From Protonemura montana (lineage: Eukaryota; Arthropoda; Insecta; Plecoptera; Nemouridae), in NCBI GenBank assembly GCA_947568835.1, contig OX387604.1, positions 21,047,076 through 21,111,075 on the forward strand: a DNA stretch of 64,000 bases. The letters are read 5' to 3'. The notes beneath the pieces were generated by a model. The model was given only the letters and a program-made list of their open reading frames with translations, was not told the origin of the DNA and did no database searches. A program made the translations under genes and the position numbers. Below are positions 1 to 9,228 of this stretch, piece by piece (the first letter of the stretch is position 1; each line of letters opens with the position of its first letter).

Positions 1-1077
1 TTGCTCCCCTCCTCTTCCTAAGAATGAGGAAAACCAGAACATTTAGTCAAATAAAATAATTAATTGGCAAATAGAATAATTGGCAACTATCAACAGCAAA
101 GGCAATATAACAAAATAACTATCACAAAAATTGTAACCAGAGCTGATCCTATAGCAACAGAAATGTTACATGATCTCAAGAATTTGCCCATCATTTTCTT
201 CCCTTCCTCACAGACATGGCTTCATTTGCCAAGAGGGATTTGCTGCCAACTTGGCGACTGCTAATGAAATATTATGATTGGCTTATGGGTTTTCTAGAAT
301 TCGACTGATTAGTCTTTCAGCTGCGCTGTTACACTAGTCTCACTCTGCAGATTAAGCCCCAAATGACCCCCCTAGGACGATTCTCAAAACCTATCCGATA
401 CAAAATGGGAGGGAGTCGGAGGTAATCTAGTTTTGGCACCATGTGCACTTTGGTACCATTTTGGGGGCTATTTCATGCACTGCAGACTCATATTATAGAG
501 CCTACCAATGTAAACCATTGTCACCTATGCAGCCAGGTACCTACCAGGACCTCTTTTCACCACTTTCTGTTTTTATGACTTGTATGGAGAAGACAAAACT
601 GAAAGTTCAGAGTGTATTTAATCAACCAACGGTTGCAAGAGAAGATATGGGAGGTTAACAAACAGACAGCTCAACATTATGTACATTCAAAACACAAAAG
701 TGCCTCGAATTTTCTGCTAACTTAGTTGTTGCTCAACCTTCAACAACTCTTCCAAAAGTAAACCCAAGGAAACCCTCTGATTCCAACTTGCCAAATCAAA
801 CAGAGCCCAGAATTGAAAATAGCTGCATGACAAAGATCATGACATTAAATAATTGCAAAAAATAGAGTCACTGTTGTTGTACTACTGCCTATTGAGTGCT
901 TATGGAAACAGAATACTTGCTAGTGCCTAATTTTTGCAACAGTGTTCAGTTTGTTAATAAACAAAAGACAGTGCAATTCAGCTTAGTTCCCAACAATCAT
1001 GACTGCAAATACTGGTTTGTTACAAACACTAGGTTATAGAAGTCTCATGCCAATGAATGATATGCGAAAGAACTTAC

Positions 1078-3553
1078 TGTCTGATGAACGCTACAGCGTC
1101 CTCATACTTCATGCCGAGCTCGATGAGGGCAAGCGCAACCATGACGGGCGCTCGGCCCAGACCGGCAACGCAGTGCACAGCGACGCAAGAGTCGGGAGAG
1201 TCGCGGAACCGGCACTTTAGAAGCTCGAACCATTCTTCCACCACAGCCGACGGTGGCGGTGTACCTAGAAATCAAGGACGGTTAATTCAGTTACCTAACA
1301 TCAAACACTGCATTTTCCAAACAGTACAATCTAAATTAGTCGACTTGTATTGAGCCCAATGTGAATTTATTTGTTGGTCAATGGGCCAAATGGTATTGGT
1401 TTGGAAAGTGTGCTGTAAAGTCGATTTATTTTTCCATAGCCCGGTAAACAATTTAAGTTGACATTACATATGCATTGTATTGTTTGAAGTATTCTCTTCC
1501 CCACTTTTGTCACAACTCTAGAATTTCTTTGCAATAATAAAAAGAATAGTAAAAAAAAAACAATGTTCCAGAATAAGCATAATTTATATTTAAACTGTAG
1601 AAATTAAACACAGATTTGACTCAGGCAGGGATTGCCAACTGTGCATCCAAATGCAGCAAACTTGAATGCCTATGCGAATGGATTTATGTGATATGAAACC
1701 AGCAAATATTAACCATTTGATGATGAGGTTAAACCTGACGTAGTCTAGAAGAAAGAAGGGGAAATCCGGTGCCGGCTTGTAGCCTACTCCTGTTGACGAG
1801 CACCAAGGCGACCACCGGCTGAACATCCCTTCCAAAAGATAGTAACATGCGAAGAACAGGATTCCTCCACAAATCCGTGCTATCAAGAGGTTAATATGCA
1901 AGGCAAATGAAGTTGCTCTACTAACTTTCATCCCCCCAACCTTTCTCCCAAACAGAACTGGTCATGTGTATGATAGTCATACCTGACCCAGCGCAACGTT
2001 CCTAACTTCCTTGATTTCTTTAGAACTGGTGTAACAAACACCCTTGAAAGTTTGGAACTTATCTGGATCTGATCTACAAAAATGTCCCCAGAAGGTTGTT
2101 TCAATTGCTCCTCTCATTTGCTACATGCAATCATCTCAATTCTTTGTTATCCAGAGATTAAAAAAAATTAAATCATTCACAGAGTTAATGGGTACAGTAG
2201 GTCATTTCACCTGCTGTTTATTTCTCCTTTATCAATCAGATTGCATTTTTAATATACCCAGGGGTTGGGGTTTCTTGAAGTTTCCAGTTCTTATAAAAAA
2301 AAACAGCGCAAAAATGTATGGCTGTATAAAATTTGACTGTTTAAACTTGAATTGCTTTTAATATTTGTAACAGATTCGTAACTTTTTTGTAATAGATCTA
2401 TTTCATGGAAAGTTGTTTTCTGTCTAATTGGTTACAGTTGAAATTAAAAAATGGGAAAAATCTAGCATTATTCCTATAACACAGAAAACATGAATGACAT
2501 CTATCCTTCCTCAATACAATAACTGATAAAATCAATGCCAAATATGTCAAATAACTAGAAGTTGCATAAACCAAAACAAAGGTGATTCAACAAACTCCCA
2601 TAAAGCTTAAATAAGTTTGCAAAATGGGTGAAAGAATGTTGCCAGGAAATACCCTTACAATAGAAGGTGGACATGAAAATGGTTGCCTGCAATCTGTTTC
2701 AAAATCAAAAACATATCATGAAAATAGTTTATGGAGTAACCAACTCAATGTCAGCATATAAAAAAAACCACAATTTCAATGATATGCCACAAAAGTCTAT
2801 TTGGATCCACTAGTCCCCAGGACTTCAGGCACAATAATGATCAATTTTCCAGACGGAAAAACTAGTTTCCAAAAACCAGCGTCAAACATGTCAATAGTCT
2901 GCAAGAAAAAAATTCACAGACAATGGCCATCTTTCACAATCGGGCATTCAGGAAGAAATAACTATTGATCAATACAGGAGCAAAATTGGGATAACTTCAA
3001 TGAGTAAGAAAACAGAACTAAATACTCCAGTGAAGTAAATAAAGAAAATAGGTAGGTCTTTGAGAAATTGTCAAGCGCTGAAATGTGTACCTAATTGGGA
3101 CTCCCAAACTGACGATGTGCCTCGGAATTTAGATGCTTAAGGCAAAGTCACGACAATCTGGTGAAAAAGTGCCTAAATATGAGTTTATTGTTTAGCAATT
3201 TGAGAAGTTCGACGTTTGATAAAATAGTATCTTGTCAGAGCTTGGCACTTGGAATCAAAAGATCCGTTAAAGAAAAGTGATAATTTTGTATGATGAATTG
3301 ATTAATGATATTTACCATCATCAAACATGAGGTCGGTGACACTGATCCCCTCGTTCTTGAGTGTTTCCGGGCTGTAGCTCGGCTCACAAACTCGTACAAC
3401 TTGCTTCACCTTATGCTTCTTCAGCTCCACGATGTAATTCTGGATGGTTTGGTCAGTGGGCCGGTCGGTGATCAGAAACTTCATGTTCTTGTACTCGATC
3501 TCGCAAGGAGCCGGTCTCAAGTCTTTCGAACGCATGTTGTGACTGGTAGTCAT
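1078..3553 (-). CDS. PRL-1: PRL/PTP4A-type protein tyrosine phosphatase, 3' end off the window
   Basis: PRL phosphatases are small dual-specificity phosphatases, usually held at membranes by a C-terminal prenyl group, and they bind CNNM magnesium transporters. Two coding exons are visible: 3316-3553 (start ATG at 3551-3553) and 1078-1264. They join in phase through G|GT at the general-acid loop MFDDG. The encoded part is about 141 residues against a usual 170-178. It contains the family core around DLRPAP, FLITDRP, the regulatory Cys in VVRVCEPSY, and the P-loop [11 protein letters not shown] with catalytic Cys and Arg. Upstream of the ATG the frame stays open only to an in-frame TAG, so this Met is the start. 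The second exon ends ATC AGA CA with donor GTAAGTT. The exon with KRRGAIN, the polybasic tail and the CAAX box was not found in bases 1-1077 and must lie to the left. The roughly 2-kb intron carries a 5S-type SINE. Confidence 0.93.
1718..2030 (-). repeat. 5S rRNA-derived SINE, copy 1
   Basis: This block aligns over its whole length with 61868-62228, by eye at about 70%, in the same orientation. Read on the minus strand, its head resembles 5S rRNA (ATCAAGG, GTTAGGAACG, CTGGGTCAGGTATGAC), though more decayed than in the other copy. The body shares GAACAGGATTCCTCC and a GACCACCGG block with the other copy (plus-strand wording). It sits in the PRL-1 intron in the sense direction of that gene. Boundaries are approximate and no target duplication was identified. 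Confidence 0.7.
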
Positions 3554-5509
3554 GACTTGTACAAAGCTAGATTGTTTGCCGCCTCCTTCTCCACCACCTC
3601 CTGCTGTCGATCTCTTGCTGCTTTGATTATGGCAGAGGGTACCAGGAACAGTACTCTACTACCCATCCAAGAAAGGAATAAATTTTATCCTGACGATTTC
3701 GATCAAATTGGCGTCGTACTCCACACACAATCGTTAAGATTAAAATTCAGCAATGCACTCAGATGTTTCAAGGACAAAAATTTCAGGCGATTCGAGATTC
3801 GTTTCTGATGGTGGATACTTTTCAAAAATGACTTGAGGTTTCAGATCTATCACTGCTGGCCAGTAGCGTGTTATTTTAAATAAAAGTTTCTTCCGTGTTT
3901 GTTGATATGCAAAACAGTCAGCCACTGATGCCCATACACTATAGCGAGAGAAAAGTATCACAATAGTAAACACTTTTCTTTTCACACGATATTATGCAGG
4001 AAATCACTTTGGCGGCCTGAGTTCAAAATGAAACACCGACGCTTAGGTATTTACTTTGATAGACACGACTTCTCTTTAGGTACGAAAATAATATGACTAC
4101 TTATTATATCTCACACATAGCACTTCTTCTAAAATGAATGAGTTTGTTTTGGTCAAGCACAACGTAGCCAGATGCTGTAATGATGAGCGATAGTTTTTTT
4201 CTCTGTATTTATCTTTACGCACCTTTACCAACCTGATGGGCCCTGGAAAATAATTCACACTATGCAAGTACTTGCTCGATGCTGCGAAGCCCGATGGTTC
4301 TTCGAGCTCGTCGGCTATTCTTGCGAGTCGTATGATCTCCGTGAGCCCAGCCAATGCTTCCACAAAGGTGAGTTGTCTTCCAAAGGGTCTCACCAGATGG
4401 TAGTTTGGGGTGCGTAACTGGATGACCGCCCTTGATGGTCGATACTAGTGTTCACCGCGCCAACTGAACTGATATGCAACGCACTTATTTGCGGTGTTGA
4501 GCTTGGCAATACTCTCCCGCGTCCAAATGGAACTCCATGAATGTGAGCACAGTCCCACCAAGAAACTGGAAAAGAAGAGAACATCGTCTGGTACAATGTG
4601 TGGCTACCACAGTTACCATCAAGGTACTAGCAACTATCAGTATCACTGGAAAAGATGGTGCTAGAAAATATGAGTATTAGACAATATTGTTAAGACATAA
4701 AATCAACTCATATATTGGAGAAATAATTAAGACGAATTGTGCATCCCAAGGTTAGATATATTTTTTTCGAAATATCCTACTAGAAGACTAGGTTCTAAGA
4801 TACTGGCTACCACTCCCACACACCAGCACCTCATCCTGACACCCTAACCCTAAATACCTTCCAGTCAAGCTAACAGGAATGTTTTTTCTACTGCCTCTTC
4901 AAGATACTCCCTACAAACTATTTTCGATAGGAACCTTGTTTCGTCTCGTTTTTTTTTGTATTAGCCCTATTGAAAAATCATCCACGATTACTGCCAAAAT
5001 GCTGTCTGCAGAGGGTCAATATTTACATCAATATCTGTCGGCTATCTCTGCCGTTTGAGGATACAGTGCAAGAGAGACTTTGACAGTGCCTCGGGAAATC
5101 ACGCAAAGACATTGAAGTGACCAGGATCGAAACAGAGTCCACCGATCACTACGCAACCAGATACCCAACCCCCGCGATCTCCCAGGCATATGGATAACAG
5201 TTCGGTTTCCAGAGACGTGTACACTTAAGATGCGTACATGCAAGGAAATCATGATATTTTTCATATACCCTAGGATAATATACCCTAGGATATATTAGGT
5301 GGATAATACACCCTAGGTCCATAATTATTTATTCTTTTCCAGCTCAGTCAACTACTGCATTCAGTGTGAACTGCGCAGGTGACGAGGAGAGTTTCATTCC
5401 GTCAGAACAGATGACTATGCACGTTTGGAGACCTCTCTGTAGCTCAGATCTAAAATCTGCAGCTGATGAAAGGCCTCCACTGAAAGAATATCAGAGGAGC
5501 TAAGCAGAG
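3554..5509. other. PRL-1 upstream region, no coding gene recognised
   Basis: This stretch probably holds the 5' UTR and promoter of PRL-1. The first 80 bases or so upstream of the ATG are purine-rich on the minus strand (a run of Gly/Glu codons if read), consistent with leader. Minus-strand open frames at 4097-4393 and 4390-4596 have no recognisable domain. At 5265-5320 there are about three degenerate repeats of ATACCCTAGGATAAT. Confidence 0.4.
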
Positions 5510-5517
5510 GAGTGCAC
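5510..5517. repeat. Target-site duplication, P-element copy A, left
   Basis: GAGTGCAC directly precedes the element's CAGGGGG end and is repeated exactly at 7301-7308. Eight bases is the duplication length of the P superfamily. Confidence 0.92.
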
Positions 5518-5590
5518 CAGGGGGTGGTAAGCAGGATAGCCCAGTGAGATTCAAAAATTAGTACCGTTGATTGCTATTTAGAGCGCGCTG

Positions 5591-5610
5591 TCTGCTACGA
5601 GAGTAGCAGA
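5591..5610. repeat. Subterminal palindrome in P-element copy A
   Basis: Arms TCTGCTAC and GTAGCAGA flank a 4-base GAGA loop, about 75 bp inside the 5' end. The same palindrome is present in copy B. It may be a protein-binding site or part of the end complex; this is inference. Confidence 0.7.
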
Positions 5611-5651
5611 TAGCTTTAGCGTTCCAGGTTTTTGATAATGGCCGGCGGCTA

Positions 5652-5690
5652 TGACGTCTTTAGCGTCAGCTCTGACGTCTTTAGCGTCAG
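5652..5690 (+). promoter_or_regulatory. Twin palindromic repeats upstream of the P transposase start
   Basis: The 18-mer TGACGTCTTTAGCGTCAG occurs twice without mismatch (5652-5669 and 5673-5690), with a period of 21 bp, about two helical turns. Each has inverted arms TGACG and CGTCA around 7 bases and contains a CRE-like TGACGTC. They lie about 85 bp before the transposase ATG and are conserved in copy B (30752-30769 and 30773-30790). Candidate binding sites for a host activator or for the element's own THAP protein. Confidence 0.6.
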
Positions 5691-5774
5691 TAGAGGCAGA
5701 GCAACAAGTGCTAGAAGTGTTAAAAGCTGTGGATGATATTTACCAGAACTCTAATTAAAGTCTGAAGTGGTGCT

Positions 5775-6829
5775 ATGGGAAAGGGCACGGGTCGTGTGCA
5801 AATGATTTGCAAGTATAGGGAGTGCACCAATACTCATTTGAAGGACCCGGCATTGTCTTTTTTTTATTGCACTAATAAAGACCAAGCACAACGCGATGCC
5901 TGGTTGACCCGTTCCGGCAACGAGGATTTGGTGGGTTCAACTGCGGAACATTTGAAAGCGAAGGGGTTTCGTTTGTGTGCTATACATTTCGAGAATAGCG
6001 AGTTCGTTAATATAAGAAAAAATCGGTTGGTCAAGAATGCGCTTCCTAAGCTGTATGCTGCTGAAAATGATCATGATGTCATTGACATTGCCAAAGACAC
6101 CGACACTGTGGCAGGTGAGGGAATCTGAGGTCCTGGCATACACTTTATGTTCCAGTAAATAGCCATTACTAGTGGGTACTACACTCTCCTAGCCTGTAGC
6201 TAATATGGACTGAAATTCGATTGCAGAATCGTCACAAGATGATAGTCCAGTTGCCATGTCTGAGGCAGAGTTTGTTGGTGATGGCATGGATGCTGCTGGG
6301 CCATCTTCACCATCAGTCTCCTCTCACCAGACTACACCATTTGGTAAGTTTAAAATCAATCTATGCACATCCTCCTTTCACTATAACTTTAAATTCAGTA
6401 CATTCAAATGCCAATAACCTGGGAGTTCTTATTGTATTTGTTCATTTATAATTTTTAGTCATTCACAAAAGAAGAGGCTCTATTCTCGGAGAGTTGGGGT
6501 ACAGTCTAGGTGAGCGCACACCGAGAAAGAAAACCCTGCTGTGCAAATACAAGAAAGCTGTGAAGAGGGTGCACCAGTTACTCAAACAGACTTCGCTACA
6601 AAAAGATAAAATTAAAGCGAAGGAGTTGTTGATGGCCGACTTTGTCAGCATCAATCATGAGTGGCTGGAGTGCTCTATCCATGGAGACATTCTGCTCACT
6701 CCGCTCCTGCAACTGTTCTGCAGAGTCATGCTGCACAGCTACTGCAAGAGAAGAAACCGCATGATTTCTGGAGCTGCGATAAAGGCAACCACCATCAAGA
6801 CCAGGATGAAGATTGTCAGGCACAATTGA
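5775..6829 (+). CDS. KP-like truncated P-element protein (275 aa): THAP domain plus coiled coil, no catalytic core
   Basis: Exons are 5775-6114, 6227-6343 and 6459-6829, with the same splice sites as the full-length copy. Residues 1-113 hold a C2CH THAP DNA-binding domain (ICKYREC, then LCAIHF, then the ALPKLY box). Residues 153-206 include a basic, leucine-bearing stretch (about 178-206) that could form a coiled coil. At residue 206 the deletion joins KDKIKA directly to KELLMADF in the same frame, so the last 69 residues and the stop are those of the full transposase. In Drosophila, KP elements with a comparable deletion encode a DNA-binding dimeric repressor of transposition. The same role here is inferred. 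ATTAAA follows the stop at 6911-6916 as a possible poly(A) signal. Confidence 0.8.
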
Positions 6830-6997
6830 ACCTCACATTGCTACAGCATATCTTGTGTGTTCAGCATGTCTTCTTTGTATGTTTTCACTTGCATAATTTC
6901 TAATCACTTCATTAAACACTTATATGTGTCAAAAATGATGCTGTTTTTCAATTAGTTATACCTTGGTCCTTGACTGATAATTTTTTGCTGTAACACT

Positions 6998-7138
6998 GAA
7001 TCTGCCAATGTAATGCCATTGCTTTATTAGTAACCTTTGCAATTTGATGAGAAAAATTAATGTCTGTAACAAGCATTATTATTTCCTCTCAAATTGCAAA
7101 TGTTACTGAAACAGCAATGACATTACTAAGACAGATTC
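6998..7138. repeat. Long imperfect inverted repeat in the P-element 3' region
   Basis: Arms 6998-7051 and 7085-7138 pair at 42 of 54 positions around a spacer of about 33 bases, downstream of the transposase stop. The same structure is at about 27051-27191 in copy B. It would fold into a hairpin in RNA and resembles an old internal duplication. Confidence 0.7.
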
Positions 7139-7300
7139 TGAATTTGAATGAAAACCGGGGCTAAATGATCGGTGAGGGGGAGTCGTGGTGCGGGGTGCAA
7201 ATAGTACCGTTGATTCGAACAGAGATGGCGCTAGCTGCGCATTTCGTGTAGGTTTTCTCCTATAACATTGGGTTACCCCTCTCTACCTAACTCCTCTCTG

Positions 7301-7308
7301 GAGTGCAC
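7301..7308. repeat. Target-site duplication, P-element copy A, right
   Basis: Exact repeat of GAGTGCAC found at 5510-5517. Confidence 0.92.
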
Positions 7309-8869
7309 TCTTTAAGAGGATGCACAACCACTCACATTCCCCAGATGGAATGCCACGTCCAGTAAACTTATTGCAACACACTCCACAAAAGCCCATTATG
7401 CCTGCTCGAGATCAAAAATAGTTCCTAGCAATAAAATATTGACACGTAACTGGATAAGGGCTGTTGAGTATTCTCACGACTAGCGTGTTTTATTCGTGGT
7501 GGAGAACTAATTGCGTGTTTCATTGGTGACTGTTCGATTGGTGCCATCAAAGAGATTAAATAAATGACTGCGTTTGCGATTACCGTCATAAGGAACTAAG
7601 CCATAAGGAAGACAGAAGTTCGACCACACAGAAAAAAAAAATACATTGTACGTCATACAATTGCAATAACATCATGTTATAAACGCAATCACGATCGATT
7701 GGTGCCGGCTGGGAATCTCCTGATATACTACAAGTGGGTAGCGCTTCCCAATTTCGGGAAAAGCCCACACAAGGAACTAGGCCAAACTTATGAACGCGAA
7801 CGCCTTTTAAACTCGGTGAAAGGTCACGAGACGAACGGCAATGTCGGCAAGTGTCGATCGAAATGGCATTCGACGGGTGCCACGCGTGTCGTGTCCCCCC
7901 CCCCCCCCCCCCCCTCCTCATCACATTGAATATAGTCTATAGACCTTCAAGAAACTCGAAATAATTTATTAGGACAGGACGCTTTTACAGGCCGCGCATG
8001 ATGACTCTCGCATGGCCACTTACGCACGTAGTAAGGTGCGTAGGAAGGTGCGTAGGAAGGTGCGTATTCTTGCGTTCCATATGACGTACCCTAACGACCA
8101 AGAGCAAATTAAGTGTTATCCCAAGGCACACTCAGTAGTCTTGGAAACTTGATTGGCCGCCGAAGACTTGTTCGACTATCTTTTGCTGTGTTTCAAAATA
8201 CCGATACCCTCTTCTGCACTGGCGTTACACCCACCTATACCGTCAGCTACACGCGTTATCCATCCCCATCGCCACAGCCAATTAAATCACACGACTGAAA
8301 GATAGCGGACTGTTAACTCCTATACCGACCCCTGCTCAACGGGAACCACTCAATCCTATCAGGAAAGAGTCGGCCAGATCGGATCCCTTATCGCACACTC
8401 CAGACATCGGACATTTGCTAGGGCGGGAAACTGAAGCGCAAACTGGACCACGACCCCTTTGTAGTCAAATCGTCAGCGTGGCCGAGTTTCCCCACCGCCG
8501 GGTCAGATCGGGCCGCCAGGGGGCAGGATCGGGGGCAGGATGGGGGCGGCAAGGGACCCGACGGGACGAGCGTGGATCGATGCCAGACAACAGTTTGCCG
8601 CGAAGCAACGTGGCGGTACGCGCGATATCTGCAAGCAGGTCGCATGGCAGGGACCACCTCCCGTCCCGAGGAGCCTATCAGGCACCACGTGGCATGCGAC
8701 CTCCATCGCCGAACAAGGTGATTCCGATCAGCATTCACTGGACACTATGTGTCTCATATTGAACAGATAAACGTCAAAGGCGAGAGAGTACGCGGACGCG
8801 AGAAGCGGAGATAGGGAGTGTGCATCGATTTTTGTTATTTTTATGCAAGACGTAACCAGCGGATAGTAA
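7309..8869. other. Gene-free stretch with a poly-C run
   Basis: No coding exon was recognised. A run of 20 C lies at 7895-7914 and is a likely polymorphic or assembly-sensitive site. From about 8.4 kb the sequence becomes GC-rich and CpG-rich, giving long overlapping open frames on both strands (8415-8770). These look like composition artefacts. Confidence 0.5.
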
Positions 8870-9228
8870 CAGTGGCGTAGCTGAAGGGCTGCGGGAACGT
8901 CAATAGTGGGGCTGTCCAGTAAGATAGTACGGCCCCCCGGAGGATAGTTTTGAATGCAATCGAACTCCAAGAGAAAAAATAATAAGAATACACGTGTTTG
9001 ACTGGCCCCTAAATATTTTCACAAAGCCACGATACCAGCGCCGACATATTTCCAGACACTTATCCGTAACCATATCAAATCTGCATTTAGCCAAGATACG
9101 TTAGAAACGATGTTACTGGTAGAGTACAACAACAGTGTGTATCACTACTTCATTTGTGTCAGGATGGGGAGAGGCCACAAAAAATGTCCATCTGTGGTTG
9201 AGGGGATGGAATCGCTATGACGCCACTG
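8870..9228. mobile_element. hAT-like MITE, decayed
   Basis: The ends form a short inverted repeat: CAGTGGCGTAGC on the left, and CAGTGGCGTCATAGC as the reverse complement of the right end. CAGTGGCG is a common hAT terminus. Flanking octamers GATAGTAA and GCAAGCAA match at 5 of 8, compatible with an eroded target duplication. No coding capacity. Confidence 0.6.

Larger units (their letters stand above)
5518..7300 (+). mobile_element. P-superfamily DNA transposon, internally deleted copy A (1,783 bp)
   Basis: The element runs from CAGGGGGTGG to CCTCTCTG between perfect 8-bp duplications. Its ends are imperfect inverted repeats (CAGGGGGTGGTAAG against CAGAGAGGAGTTAG). Compared with the 4,052-bp copy at 26889-30940 it lacks 2,253 bp, equivalent to 27571-29823 there, plus 16 bp near 5640. 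The rest is almost identical. Subterminal features shared by both copies are a 14-bp direct repeat TAGTACCGTTGATT at 5559-5572 and 7202-7215, an 8-bp-arm palindrome at 5591-5610, and a long imperfect inverted repeat at 6998-7138. It cannot encode an active transposase, because two of the three catalytic acidic residues' regions and most of the third are gone, but both ends look intact, so it could be moved in trans. Confidence 0.95.

Noticed and set aside
1-1077. Search for the last PRL-1 exon
   Set aside because: No minus-strand sequence resembling KRRGAIN or a CAAX box was found, so it is placed beyond the left edge.
1590-1931. 113-codon minus-strand frame
   Set aside because: It falls inside the 5S-type SINE and is explained by that repeat.
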